DNA of 64,000 bases from Clitoria ternatea (Eukaryota > Streptophyta > Magnoliopsida > Fabales > Fabaceae): positions 48,532,001 through 48,596,000 of the forward strand of contig CM075676.1 in NCBI GenBank assembly GCA_037962975.1, written 5' to 3'. Positions 50,070 to 61,843 of the stretch are shown here, one piece after another. Position 1 is the stretch's first letter; each line of letters opens with the position of its first letter. The translations under genes and the position numbers were made by a program. The notes beneath the pieces were generated by a model, which worked only from the letters and a program-made list of their open reading frames with translations, did not search any database and was not told the DNA's origin.

Positions 50070-50319
50070 GTGAGGTCCTGCACTATTAAGCCGCTCCTTA
50101 GTGTTATGCTGTTGACATTTCCTACCCTTATCAACCCCTTCAAATATTTGTTCCGAATTCCTCACTTATAGCAGCATTATGACCGCAGACATGATAACTG
50201 TATTCAGATAGAATAAATAATTGCTTTATCCTCAACATTGTTTGCAGTCAAAATACAGACATAGATTTCAATCACTCTCGACCTTTGATTCTGCTTCGGC
50301 TTCGGGTGTTGTAGACTAG
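50046..50319 (+). other. Candidate alternative 3' splice of the kinase giving a basic C-terminal tail
   Basis: TAG of the main stop is followed directly by GTGAGG (donor at 50070), and 'tgtttgcag' ends at 50247, so a 3' UTR intron is likely. If an upstream donor GAG|GTCGAT (50046) is used with the same acceptor, the frame continues in phase 0 into 50248-50319: SKYRHRFQSLSTFDSASASG, then VVD and stop. That replaces VDLSHLS with a 23-residue basic/hydrophobic tail (498 aa in all). Tomato LeCBDGK and Arabidopsis DGK5 are reported to make calmodulin-binding C-termini by alternative splicing, which fits. The upstream donor is weak by consensus. Confidence 0.45.
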
Positions 50320-51454
50320 AAGCATTAGAGGTATTTTTTATTTTGTGTTAGATTGTGAAAGAATTGAGAGTAAAAGGTCAGCGAGGTGAGGGAAGCGGCA
50401 CATGCATACAGTTTCATCTAATGAGAACACATTTGACAGTAAAATTGCATGTAAAAGGGGTGCAAGAAAATGTTGATAAGCAGAAAATTTAATCACTCCT
50501 TAGAGTATGTTGGATGATAAGTAAACATTTTAATTTGATGGTTAAATGAAGCTTAAAGATATTTCAAATGTGTCAAATTAATATTGATCAATAAATGACT
50601 TAGTCAAATTTAGTTTTTATAACTGAATACCAAACAAATACTTAATCCTGACACTACACACAGTGCAGGTTACAATTGCACAATAATCATAAAGGAAGGA
50701 GCTAAGAACTAACTTTCTATACAGCCTTGATTTTATAAGGTGTAACGAGATTATAGCGTAATGATGATGATAAACACACACACATTGTAATTCACTATAA
50801 AGATTAGCATGCAAATATTGTTCAAAATTAAAGCAAAATCATCTTGGTCGGGAATTTGTGGCAAAAATTTTAGGTGACTATCCAACACACCACGGTGTTC
50901 CTATTTTCAGGTCAGGTGTCAATGGATAGTCCATTAAGCCTTATTAACGCATCCAAATTACAAGCTTTGTAAACTGTAATTCTGTTTTAGAAACTATAAT
51001 TTGGTTTAGAGTATATCCAATTCATAGATGCGAATTACACCCCTTTTTTCAGTCCCCGCTCACTACGCGGAAAATTAAATTTTTACGAGATACGTATGAG
51101 AACCAAACATCAACCCCAGAAGAAGATTGCAGATGTATAAATATGAATAATTTCATTACCAGAATATATACGCCTTCAAGCATGCATTTGAGAACTACAA
51201 AATGTATCGGTGATTGTGTGGGGGGAAAAAATACATGTAAAGATTACATAAGACTTTGTAGGATGAGCAAAATCTTGTGATTGAGCAGACCCAAGGATTT
51301 ACCATGACAGAAGATACACCGTATACAGTATGCAAAAACCATGATGGTAAAGGTGCCCCATTCTGATTACCCAATCCCCAAGACCAACAAAACGAAGCAA
51401 GTCAAGAAATGCCAAATCTTCATAGGGTGATCCTTTCTGAAGAACACCTCATAA
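50320..51454. other. 3' regions between two convergent genes
   Basis: This spans the 3' UTRs and terminators of the kinase (plus) and THF1 (minus). AATAAA-like signals occur near 50211 ('gaataaataa'). No third gene is seen; the frame at 50617-50814 lacks motifs. Confidence 0.5.
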
Positions 51455-54400
51455 CTACATGCCAGAAAATTGCTGCTGTCCTGTTGCTTTTGTAATGGCC
51501 TCATTAGCCTTTTGTGGTTCAGCCCTTTCTTCTCTTTTCTTCTTCTCCCTGGAGAAAAATATTATTTCAAAAAATCAAAATCTTTCTGAGGAAAACAAGA
51601 ATAACTAGTTATACTATATTATTATTGAATCCAACAACTTATAGACAACCGAAACAAAGGGACATCAAATGCAGGCTGCTGGAAGTATTATAGAGCAAAT
51701 GGGAAATCAAATTGGTATCAGAAGTAAAATAGACTGACTAATATATTTGCTACAGAGTTCAAAAAACAGCTTGATACTTAAGTAATATGTTCTCATTAAA
51801 TTGCTAGAAAGTCTGTAATCTTATCCTTACTGAAAAGGATATTTGGAATGAAATGTTGAATCTGTTCAAAGTTCAAACTACAAAGTTAGCAAATAGTTGG
51901 GTCAAGTAAAACCACTTCTAGTTTCAATCAGAAGTTAGAAAAGCTCTCTCCAAGTGGCTCTGAAGTTTGTGATTCATTTTTACAAACAGAACATTTAAGA
52001 ACGAAGCTAACTTAATTAAAGAATTAGTAGATTAACAACAGCTGACTGAAGCAGATGGGAACAAAATTCATTGATTATTACCATTCAAGATTATATAACA
52101 AATGAAACCTCATCAGAAGGGAGAACAACCTAATAGCATCACAAGAACTTATGTTTACCTGTCAACATATTCCTTCAGCAGCTCTTTAGCTTGAACCAAC
52201 TTAGAAAGCATATTACGATACACATCCAAGTCTCGATCCACACTTCTTTTGTTGACATTCAAAACTGCACAAAGCTGTTGAATTGACAACATATATTGAT
52301 TGATAAATAATCCCTATACAAGAAATTATTAAGCACTAGAACCACAATCTTGACATTAAGTACATCATCTGCACTGCCATTATCTTATCATCTCCTATGC
52401 TCAATATGATTAATTTGAACTGTAATTTTGGTGCGACAATAATGTTAACATCCTAAACATCTGTTCTGAAAGAATGGAGTATTCTTCAAAATTGTAAAAA
52501 AAAAATTTAAAAAATAATATAAAACAAAGTATTTGATTAAGTTGAAATTAATATATCATTGCCTTAAATAAATTCAGTAACCTTTTCCAAAATTGTTGGT
52601 TCCATAGCATTTGCCAACTCAAGAAGACGAAAGAGCCCTATTGCAAAGAAACGACTATAACTGAAATCCCCCTTTCCTCCTGCTCTTTCTGCAATGTCCT
52701 TTAATATCCCCTCAACTTCTCCTTCTCTGGAGGAAAACCCAACTAGTGAAGTTGGGTTCTGAGCACGAGCCCACTCTTCTAACTTCCGGGCATCTACTCT
52801 GTACAGGGAAATATGAAAGATCATTTGATGTGCAACAAATAATTCATGAAATTGTAATTTATTCAAATCCAGTGGTTAAATGCAAAGAATTTACAGACAA
52901 TGCTACTGGCAATTTGACTAAAAGATTTTTCCTTCAGGTATATTCCCTATAAGATGAAACTAAGTATTCAACTGGTCTTAGGAAAAATTAGTTCACTCCT
53001 CAACTCACCAACATACACATTGAATATACGAACTATTTTTCATTTCACAACAATTATCCAAGACAAATGATGCCTGGAGAGTTAACTAGTCAGTTAGTAG
53101 TATAAATCACATTGGCAGTTAAAACTTAAACAGAAAAAGAATCCATCAGAAATAAATATTCAAGCAGGTTTATTTGATTGTATCATCTTACTCTTCAAAC
53201 AATACTTTAAGTAACCAGTACAGGTATCAACTGGGCAGTAGAGCAAACCAATCACAATTCATAAATGCAACATGTTCAGGAAGAATCCACAATTTGCAGC
53301 ATCTGCCTAAAGCATGATTTTGGGTGTGAAAATCATGTTTGGAATCTCCCAAAGTGATGTAACACAATCTCCAGTGGCTTACAGCCATTAGTTCGCAATC
53401 ATTCAGTAGAAGGTCGTTGGAACCACGAAAAAGAGGATCAATAACAAAAAAATCAAATTAGTCCTTCCACTAACCTGTATTGTTCAGGATCTTCCTCCAA
53501 CGCCTTAACATATGCCTGGAAGATGGCCTCACGGTCCTCGTCACTGGGATACCCTTCCATGAGTTGCTCATATACAGTGACAAATCCAAGAGCAAATACA
53601 GGATCATAGCGGTATGATCTCTTGTATCTCATCAAATGTTGCTGGACAATGAGCTCCTGCAGCACTGTGTTGTAGATACTAGGAATCGGTCGCTTATATG
53701 CCTTGAGAAAATTTAACTTTGTCTCAGAAACAGTTGGAGGGTCTGCAAGTCAAGTATGTAGACAATCCATAACCAACTATTCACAACAATTAACAAAAGT
53801 TCATTTTTCCTATTACTTTTTCTTACCTTTTGGAACCACAAGTCTTAGAATGACAAAGGAACTCAATTTGGGAGTATTCACCATTTGACACACAGAATGG
53901 AGCCCTCAAAATGTAATTCTAAGAAATCTTCAATTTTGAGGAAACCTCCAAATAAGTCTTCAAAATCATATGGATCAGACATTTTAGTCTTTCAGATTTT
54001 AAAAATCTCAATTCAGTTATTTCTTATTTTTACTTTATTTTCAATGTAATTTTATAAAAAAAGGACTTAATTAAATGTTGTTTAACTAAAGATTTTAAAA
54101 TTTCAGAACTAAAATGTCTTACCTAGACAATTCCGAACACTAATACAAGACTTTAACCCTTCAATTTTCTTACCAAATCATAAAACTGCATTCAGTACTC
54201 AAGAAGGAGAATCATCCACACAAAAATTCCTCAGAAACACAACAAGTTGGCATCAATACAGAAAATTTTCAAGTCAAATAATATGCCCCCCACATTTTTA
54301 CAATTTACTCATCACAATCAAACTGTAAAACAAGGTTCAAACACTTTTAGTAACACTTCCAATTACAACATTATCCTCGAAAACAAATTCTCCAACAAGA

Positions 54401-54777
54401 TCAAGTAGCAATACTAAACTCCCCCTTAAGGCCAACCTTTGACTCTAATTTTCAAAACCCATCAAATTTCAAAATATAAATTTTCAACCTTGAAATAAAC
54501 ACATCTCTATATGAAAACTAGACAATTCTTAAAAACCTTAAAATAGTCGAGAACTCCGAAACAATGAAAGGGAGAAACCTGAGGCTGTGACGGAAGAGGA
54601 GCAGCGAACAACCATTCTGGAAGGTGAAATTTGAACATAGTGAGAGGAGAAAATGAGAGGAAAGCGAAAGGCGCGTGAATTGGAGGAATCGAGGAAGCGA
54701 GTGGAAGGGAAGTTGAAGTTCCTCTGCGAAGATTGAGTGAGTGTCGAGAGAGAGAAAGAGGAAGTGACGGTGGCCAT
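51455..54777 (-). CDS. THF1: THYLAKOID FORMATION 1 (THF1/Psb29), chloroplast, 5 exons
   Basis: The minus-strand exons are 54777-54579, 53742-53475, 52798-52582, 52274-52159 and 51548-51455, with GT-AG introns in consistent phase, giving 297 aa. Residues 1 to about 62 are serine-rich and look like a chloroplast transit peptide (MATVTSSFSLSTLTQSSQRN start, 'MVVRCSSS' near the cleavage region). The mature part carries the Psb29 domain: 'SIYNTVLQELIVQQHLMRYK', 'YDPVFALGFVTVYEQLMEGY', 'EDPEQYRVDARKLEEWA', 'FSYSRFFAIGLFRLLELA' and 'LNVNKRSVDRDLDVYRNML'. A C-terminal coiled coil rich in K/E follows ('LVQAKELLKEYVDREKKK'). In plants and cyanobacteria this family is needed for thylakoid biogenesis, photosystem II stability and FtsH protease accumulation; Arabidopsis THF1 is about 300 aa. 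MATVTSS at 54777 was chosen over longer in-frame extensions because it begins the transit peptide. Confidence 0.95.
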
Positions 54778-54970
54778 CGGCGGCAGAGTGTGGTGGCCGG
54801 AATCAGAGGTTTTCCGGCATAGCAGAAACAGAGAAGAAGAATATTCAGAGGTAGAGTTGCATCTGCATTGCTTTCTTTCTCTCTCTGGAAAGTGAGGCTT
54901 TTGTGAATTACAGCGAAAACAAGCTTATCCACACTCTTGCACATAATCAACTATTTTTCTCATTTTCTCC
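54778..54970 (-). promoter_or_regulatory. Likely 5' UTR and proximal promoter of THF1
   Basis: Upstream on the minus strand is CT-rich text, and a CCAAT-type box sits in 'gcattggttcc' (54980-54970). No clear TATA box was found, as is common for photosynthetic housekeeping genes. The overlapping 147-codon frame (54950-54507) reads a different frame through exon 1 and is not the product. Confidence 0.35.
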
Positions 54971-54980
54971 AAGGAACCAA

Positions 54981-55705
54981 TGCTATAATGACAGATGGAC
55001 ATATATTGCTCTTTAAACAATTAATTAATTCATAAATATCCCTTTTTATAAAACTCAATTATCTAATTGTCTTTTAAAAAGCCCTAGATAACTAGATAAT
55101 TGAGTTTCCTTCTATTAATGTCTTTGGTGTTACTCATCTAAAACCCTAGTCTTTTTAAGCTTTTTTTTACCATGAAAAAATTATTTAATTATCTATAATG
55201 GTTCAACATCTCACCATTTAAATAAATGATTAGGAATTTAACTTCTAACTGTTGTAAACAGATAAAAAAAATCTTACAAAACACCTCTCATAATATACCC
55301 CTCCTAAAAAAGTCTAATTATCTAATTTGGATCATAAAAAATTATTTAACTAAATATGAGTATTAATATAGTGGCCTTAAGTTATGAGAAACTGGGTCAA
55401 GAGAACACTGGAATTGTAAGAGAGGATGAAGATGTACGATAAAAGTAGGGAAAATGCAGAGGTAAGGAAAGTGAGGATAAATAGTAATTAATGTTTGGTA
55501 ATGTTATTTCTGTTAGTATTGATTAGTGTTTGATAATAATATTTTAGTTAGTATTTACTTGATAATGATATTGAATAATTAATTTAATTATGATATTTAA
55601 TATTTATTTTATTAATTTTGAATATATATATATAATATTTGATTTAATAATAATATTTAAATTAATATTTATTTATTAGATAAAATATTTAATAATAAAA
55701 TATTG
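54981..55705. other. AT-rich intergenic sequence, no gene seen
   Basis: AT-rich with repeated 'ttaataatgatatttaatatt' wording at 55500-55700. No features supported. Confidence 0.5.
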
Positions 55706-56066
55706 TCAGGTTCTCGAATTTAACTTGGGGACCTGGTGAGTGGCTAGGTATCGACAATCCGACTCGAGACTAACGATTCCATTGGGAAACTAGTCTAGTC
55801 AGAGGAAACCCCGAAGTAAATCGAGGAAAACAGGTTCGATCTCGTAGGCCTTATCATACCTTAGGTACCTCACACGTTTGGTCGTGCAAGCACTTTCAGA
55901 TATCTGATTCCAACACAGTCAGTCTCTAATGACCCATTTCAACAATCTAAACTTTTCTCCTAAAAGGACCCAACTTTAATTCGGGCCCTATCGACCTCGT
56001 TTCTCAAGAAAACATTCAATTGGATCAGAACCTGTGAGTTACCTTTAGTGTTTTGAGCATAATTTT

Positions 56067-56520
56067 TCCATACGATGTTGAAATTAAGTAATTCTTGTCT
56101 TGGTCTCTTTGTTATGAAAAACCTAACAACTTCTATTTCTAGCCCCAAGAGCTAATTCGTAAGTTAATCACCCCTAATTTGAGTATCAAGGATTCATCTC
56201 TGAAACCGTGTTTGTTAATTTTGTTTATTTGCACATAGTTCGCTACAAAATTCATATCTCTTTCATACGATGTCCAATTTATGCAACTCTAATTTCATAA
56301 TTCTTGTAACGAAATTCTCTACGACTTTCATGCGAACCTCGAAAGCCAATTCCTACTCCATAAGTACAGTTTAATAAATCTTTTCAAATCTGATTCCAAT
56401 TCGTAACAGCATTGTCCAAGTTCCAATAAAACACGCATATCTCCCTCATACGACGCCGAAATCAGTTTGTTCTTTTTTCTATGGTTTTGTACCCGAAAAA
56501 CCTACAACTTTTATGAAGGG
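56067..56520 (-). repeat. Degenerate ~190-bp phrase repeat
   Basis: Three copies of 'catacgatgtccaat'-type text start at 56070, 56264 and 56447. Each is followed some 60 bp later by 'acgaaattctctacgacttt' or 'cccgaaaaacctacaacttt' wording. On the minus strand this reads 'aaagttgtaggtttttcggg ... cgtatgagggagatatgcg', close to the phrases at 35301-35925. Confidence 0.6.
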
Positions 56521-57155
56521 ATTGAAGCCTAATTCTCAAAGCTCTAGTCCCAACAAATTAATCTTTTTAGCCCTAAAGAATTTGGGAGCTCTAGGAGCAC
56601 TATTCCTTGGTTCAGGCATAACTCTCAGTCTAGTTACTGGATTTTTGTGTACCATATATTGTTTTGAAGAGAAAATAGAGACCTACAACTTTCATGTTGA
56701 GAATTTTTTCTAATTATCATCCTAGAATTAATTAGGAATTTATTTAAAATAGGTTCCAATTAAGGTAACTAGTTGTTCATTAGGTATTCATTTTCGGTAC
56801 CCTAAATTGCTTTTCCAGTCACCATTTTTCTTCACCATCACATACCACACATTCAAACATCGCCACCTAGCCACCCTAAAACATGCAAAACACTGCACCA
56901 TTCCTTTGCCCAACAAGTTTTCACAACTTATTAACCAAGCCAATATTCCTATATATGCATATGCTCATCATTTCTTCATCACCGTGTACCATTTCTAACC
57001 CCTATGTGCTGCCTTTTCTTTCAATTACAATTCTTAAAATTCTAATTTATGTATCTCTCATTCTAATCCTCCACTGAATAACCCTCTTCATTTTTAATTC
57101 ATCACCACATGATGTCATATGCCATAAACATGCCATTATGTTACCATGGCCATGC

Positions 57156-57163
<8 letters not shown>

Positions 57164-57202
<39 letters not shown>
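57164..57202. repeat. (TA)n microsatellite
   Basis: About 19 TA units, read directly. The IYIYIY frames across it are artefacts. Confidence 0.95.
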
Positions 57203-57205
<3 letters not shown>

Positions 57206-57263
57206 CACACTGCCTTATTGTCTCAAAATCACCTCACACTCACTGGTTCTCCATTCCACCCTG

Positions 57264-57761
57264 TCAGGCCGTCCATCAGGGGCCTGTGGTCCGGCTTGTC
57301 GGGCTAGAAGGCTAGACTTAGGCTTTTCAAAAGGCCTTTTTAACTAAACAGGCCAGACATAGGCTTTCTAAAAAGCCTTTAAAGCTTAATAGGCTGATCT
57401 ATTTAATTAGATTAATTATTAATTAGTTATACGTATATTATATTTATAACATAATATATATATATATATATATTACATATTTACATTTACATAATATAAA
57501 TTCATATTACAAATTTACAATTAAAAAAATAGGAGGGAAGGGAACATAATTTTTTCCAGGTTATTTTTGATTTTTTAAAAGTCTTACTATAAACAAATCT
57601 TTTAAACAACCTTTTAAATGGGTCAGACTTTCAAACAGATCAGATCAAGCCTTAAAAAAACTATGACAGGCTAATAGGCCAGACTCAAGCCTTAAAACTT
57701 TGATGTAGGTCAGGCTCAGGTCTTTTAAAGCCCTGCTTGCGCTTACCCATTTCCATCCCTA
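57264..57761. mobile_element. hAT-like non-autonomous element (right end clear, left end uncertain)
   Basis: The right end reads, reversed, TAGGGATGGAAATGGGTAAG, a standard plant hAT-type terminus. Both arms repeat 'aggccagacataggc', 'aataggccagactcaagcc' and 'gtcaggctcagg' wording, with an AT-rich core. The left part starts near 'gtcaggccgtccatcagggg' but lacks a clean TAGGG terminus, so the element may be truncated there. Confidence 0.45.
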
Positions 57762-59000
57762 CATAGAGGTCATACCGGTATACATGGTAGGAACCAAGGG
57801 TGGAACTACATACCGGGCCCCTCACACTAGAATGGGCGATTCAAAAAAAACTTCTCGCGTTTCTTTTGTAAGCATGTTATAGATTTGATCCCAAAGTTTA
57901 ATTTTCCTATTCTCTACTCAAGCGGTAAACCTCCTCGTACATAAAAACTTACCTCTCGGTGATCCGAGTTTCCGAAACAAGCTTCCGATAAACGAAATCC
58001 TTAATTAAAATTTCCTAAAATCACCGAAACCATTATTTTAACCATAATTCAAACTATCAATTGCCGAAAGTACAACTAAACATGATTTTGAATAGTTAAA
58101 TCTTACCGAAACGTAAGAACAAATGTCAAACCACACCGAACCACTTTCGATATCAATTCTGCTTATCCGATAAGTCCTAAAATTTAATAATACTTATTTT
58201 AACAATGCCCAAGCTACTAGATACATGTTTTGAAGTTAAATTCATTAAATCGACTAGGTTTCGAAAGATTTTGACTTGCCGAAATATGACCCACTCGCCA
58301 GCAACCCTTCGAAATGCTTCCGACACTTTGAACCTTTACCGACTTCTTCCAAAATTAACTTCTAGTTGTTGCCCAACCTAACCTAATGCATGATTTAGCC
58401 ATTAGACATAATGGATGCTTAAATCCCGCATGGCCGAATGATAAGAAAGAAAGATGGCTTCGATTTCTTACCTTTCAAGTTTTAAATATATGGATTTATG
58501 GTGGCTTTAAGCTTCACTCACTCCTCCTACAAGCTGCCATGGTCTATATGGAAGAAAGCAAGTGAAGCCCGAAACTAATGACATGCTTATGGTGAAACCC
58601 ATGTGAAGAATGAGAAGGAAGTGGAAATTAGTGCTAGCCATAAGCTTACCTTTGGGAAATTGAGTGAAATTAATGAAGAATTTGATGGAAAATGGTATGG
58701 TGATGGTGATGAAGAGTTGCGGCGAGTAAAAGCTGTAGAGAGGGAGCAAGCACGCGGTGAGGGAGAGGAACATACACGGTGGGAAAGAAATGAAAGAAAG
58801 AAATGGAAAACAAAGGGAAAGAAGAATTAAGAAAAGAAATAAAGCAAATTAAGAGAGAAAGGAATTAAAATAAATAAAAGAAAAGTTAAGAAAATGAATT
58901 AAAGAGAATTCAATTTAAAGGATTCGGTCTATGTAGAGCAATAAATTTTAAGGTTAGAAATTTCAATTTATCTCATTAATTTTTAAATTAGGATGTTACA

Positions 59001-59110
59001 CCACTATTGTCATCACTACCCCACCATCACTACTACCGCCAATACTATTGTCATTGTCGTTGTCACTGTCATCGTTGTTGCCACCATCACCACCATCACT
59101 CATGTTACCA
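59001..59110. repeat. Imperfect trinucleotide-rich tract
   Basis: Interrupted CAC/CAT/GTT triplets ('caccatcactactaccgcc', 'gtcattgtcgttgtcactgt') are read directly. It directly abuts the LTR start at 59000. Confidence 0.7.
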
Positions 59111-59779
59111 TCAATTTCATACACCAAATGGACTCTTAGATTAGAAGATAACTTGTAAATTAATCCTTAAGGTGAATTTTTAATAAAAGTAAAGCTTTTA
59201 AAAAATATTTTACCAAACAAATTTTAATTTAAAATTATCATTTATGTTTAAAAAAATTTAAAGAGTACCAAATAATGTTTTCTTTATTTTAAAAGCTTTT
59301 ACTTAAAAATGACTTTTAAAAAAAATTAAGCCAAACGAAACCCAAGTATTAAGAAGTGAGAAAACATGATTTCAAACCTAGTTCATGACGATTACAAAAA
59401 AAAACCCTAGATCATAGGCATTTTATTTTTACATCAATGAGACACATTAAATGTGAGATGCGGCGATCTCATCGGATAAATTAATTTCGGGATTAATAGC
59501 ACAATTTGATTTAACAACATAATGTATTCATGTTAAAGTATTGTTTTGCCTTCTCTTCACACAAATTTCTTTATTTTAAATATTAAAAGTAAAAATATAG
59601 TTTATTGTAATATAGTATTTTTTATTATATTTCTTTTGATAATATAATAATTTTTTATTTTAGTTCTGTAATCAACTTGTTACCTAAAGGCACACGCCAT
59701 ATAAAAAGAGAGGCAACAGAAGTGACTTGTTAGAGTTGTTTGCTGTTGCCTCCCCAATCTGATAATCTCATACATTTTC

Positions 59780-59925
59780 TTTTTAAAAGTTGGTTTGGTT
59801 CTCCGCTCGGTTAGCCAAACTTCGGTTTGATCAACCAAAAAAAAAAATCTTATGGTTAAACGAAGTTTTAGATTTTTCGTTTTCATAATCTTGTTTTACC
59901 AACTACAAACCAAACGAACACTAAA
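59780..59925. repeat. Short dispersed MITE-like repeat, copy 4
   Basis: 'agttggtttggttctccgct' to 'caactacaaaccaaacgaac' and 'actaaa': the ends are inverted (AGTTGGTTTGG versus reversed TTTGGTTTGTAGTTGG). The inner text shares 'gttagccaaac' and 'ttttcataatcttgtttt' order with copies at 1840, 9238 and 25680. Confidence 0.45.
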
Positions 59926-60298
59926 TTAATTTTGGATGTGACATTTCACATTTTTGTTGTATTCTCTTTAAGTTCTTAACTCGAAGAGGAAGAAGTTGGG
60001 AAGTTCCACACATGGGATTTGCTTTTCGATCTATTGATCAGTTTCAATTAAAGTTCCCATTTCTTACCACCAATTTTTTTAGTAGTGAATTGCAGTAGCA
60101 AAGACCTAGCTACCTTCAAATACAAAGGATGAAGTTTAAAACATTACTCTTTAGATTTATTTGAATGATTATCAATAAAATATAAATATACTTGATATTT
60201 AAAGTAGTCATCTCATGTGGTTAGTAATTAAATTTTAATCATAAATGATTCAAATTTTTTATATCTTATTTCTTACAATAACAAAGTTTTTACTTGAG

Positions 60299-60299
<1 letters not shown>

Positions 60300-60359
<60 letters not shown>
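60300..60359. repeat. (TA)30 microsatellite
   Basis: A near-perfect 60-bp TA run, the longest in the window. Confidence 0.97.
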
Positions 60360-60362
<3 letters not shown>

Positions 60363-61843
60363 TATTGAAAAAAATTCAAAGAATGTATATATTAACAAAA
60401 CTGAGAAAATAACAATATAATAAATTCTGTATTATATGATCTTGATTATTTTTAATATTGTATACGGTATTATAATACTTATTTGACATGAGAATTATTT
60501 AATAATTAATATTATATGACATGTTATTTAAAAAAATGTAAATTTTATTTAATGAACAAATTAAAGTTCTCCTTTCTATAATCTCAATTGCTAAAAACCA
60601 AACATGAATTTCCTAGTAGAAAAAAAGAACGAATGACGTTGCTCAATTTAAAAAAGTCTTATTATTTATAATAAACATAACAAATTATAATCAAATCTTG
60701 CCATTCTTAATTAATTCTTTAAAATTTCCCGAAAAAATATATAATCAAATGTTACACTTTCTTTTATTTCCTAAAAGTGCCAAAAATCATACAAGACATT
60801 CCTTAGATAAGTAAGATGGTTGCGATCACGGTGTCATTCTTCCACGTCTGCACATACATCCTGAAACAAAGACTAGCCACCTTTTACGATGAAACCAAAA
60901 TCGTTTATATAATCTTCCTATTCCAAATAGGTACCTTATTTTTTTCGGCTTAAGACATGATAGAGCTTTATAAGGACTCGTATATTTTAATAGATTTTAT
61001 TTAAACATATAAAAATCTAATATATTTCTAATTTAAATGTCTCTATGAATTTTAGTAAAAGTATTTTTTTGGTTTTATAATCTAACATGCTTATGGATTG
61101 AATTGAAGTGATTTTAAGGTAAAAAGTCATCTAATTCAATTAAGAAATTATCTATGTGGTTTAAATTGGCTCAATTATAATGTACCACGAAATCCAATTC
61201 AATCTAACCCAATAAATATTGATTTGGATTGGACTTCAGTTTTCAAACAAACCTTAGAAATAAATCACATACTAACTATTCACTCTTGAGCGTGTAAGGC
61301 TAAATCCATAGAGAATTAATCTAGGAAGATAGAGTTTATTGCTCAAACCATCACTTGAATTATAGAGGAGACTTCGAGGCCTTATTAATACAATGAGTAA
61401 AAGAAAGACCTTGAATTCGGTCCAACAAGAAATAACAACTATCATCTGTTGAACTAATGGGAAATTAGGATATCTTAGATATTTTCCAAAATAGAGGGGG
61501 AGGAAAATCTTGTGGGTACCCCTCCCAATCCGGGGGGAACAAGAGCCCCCTAGTCATGAGCTCTAGGCAAAGTGTCGAGTTGACTGACTAGGTGTTGTTT
61601 TGAGGTGTTCTTGAGCTTGTTGACATCGAGTGACCTTATTCCAAGTGGGGAGTCCCGAGTGAGGTGATATTATGAATGAGATGATACTCCAAGTGAAATG
61701 GTATTCCGAGGGGGTTTCAGAGAAGAGACATATGTCCAATGGTGAATTGTCATCGCTTCGTCTCATAATGTAATGCCTGTGCCTAGCCATTTTCGTAATG
61801 ATTAGGCATTTTGTATCCCTAGGCTCTTAAATGCGTCTATTGG
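60360..61843. other. Intergenic, no gene seen
   Basis: AT-rich to about 61500, then mixed composition. On the minus strand 'catgactagggggctcttgt' near 61555 looks like a retroelement polypurine/LTR junction and may mark decayed Tat-type sequence linked to the LTR at 61844. No frame is supported. Confidence 0.4.

Larger units (their letters stand above)
55706..59000 (-). mobile_element. Long gypsy-like LTR region, minus orientation, with a nested element
   Basis: Read on the minus strand it starts TGTAACATCC at 59000, the same opening as the LTR at 12897. It has a leader-like block near 58.8-58.5 kb, 'ggtatgtagttccacccttgg' near 57.8 kb, and a phrase repeated every 183-194 bp at 56.07-56.47 kb. 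The possible end is CCTGACA at 55706. I found no matching target duplication, so the end is tentative. The 88-codon frame at 58773-58507 lies in the leader region and is not a recognised gene. A hAT-like element interrupts it near 57761. Confidence 0.5.

Noticed and set aside
54507..54950. 147-codon minus-strand frame at the THF1 5' end
   Set aside because: It reads exon 1 in another frame and runs into intron 1; the THF1 frame has the transit peptide and in-phase splicing.
57109..57347. Membrane-protein-like frames with IYIYIY runs
   Set aside because: Artefacts of the TA microsatellite.
58507..58830. Hydrophobic 88-codon frame (minus) and charged 75-codon frame (plus)
   Set aside because: They overlap on opposite strands in the leader region of a long LTR and match no family.
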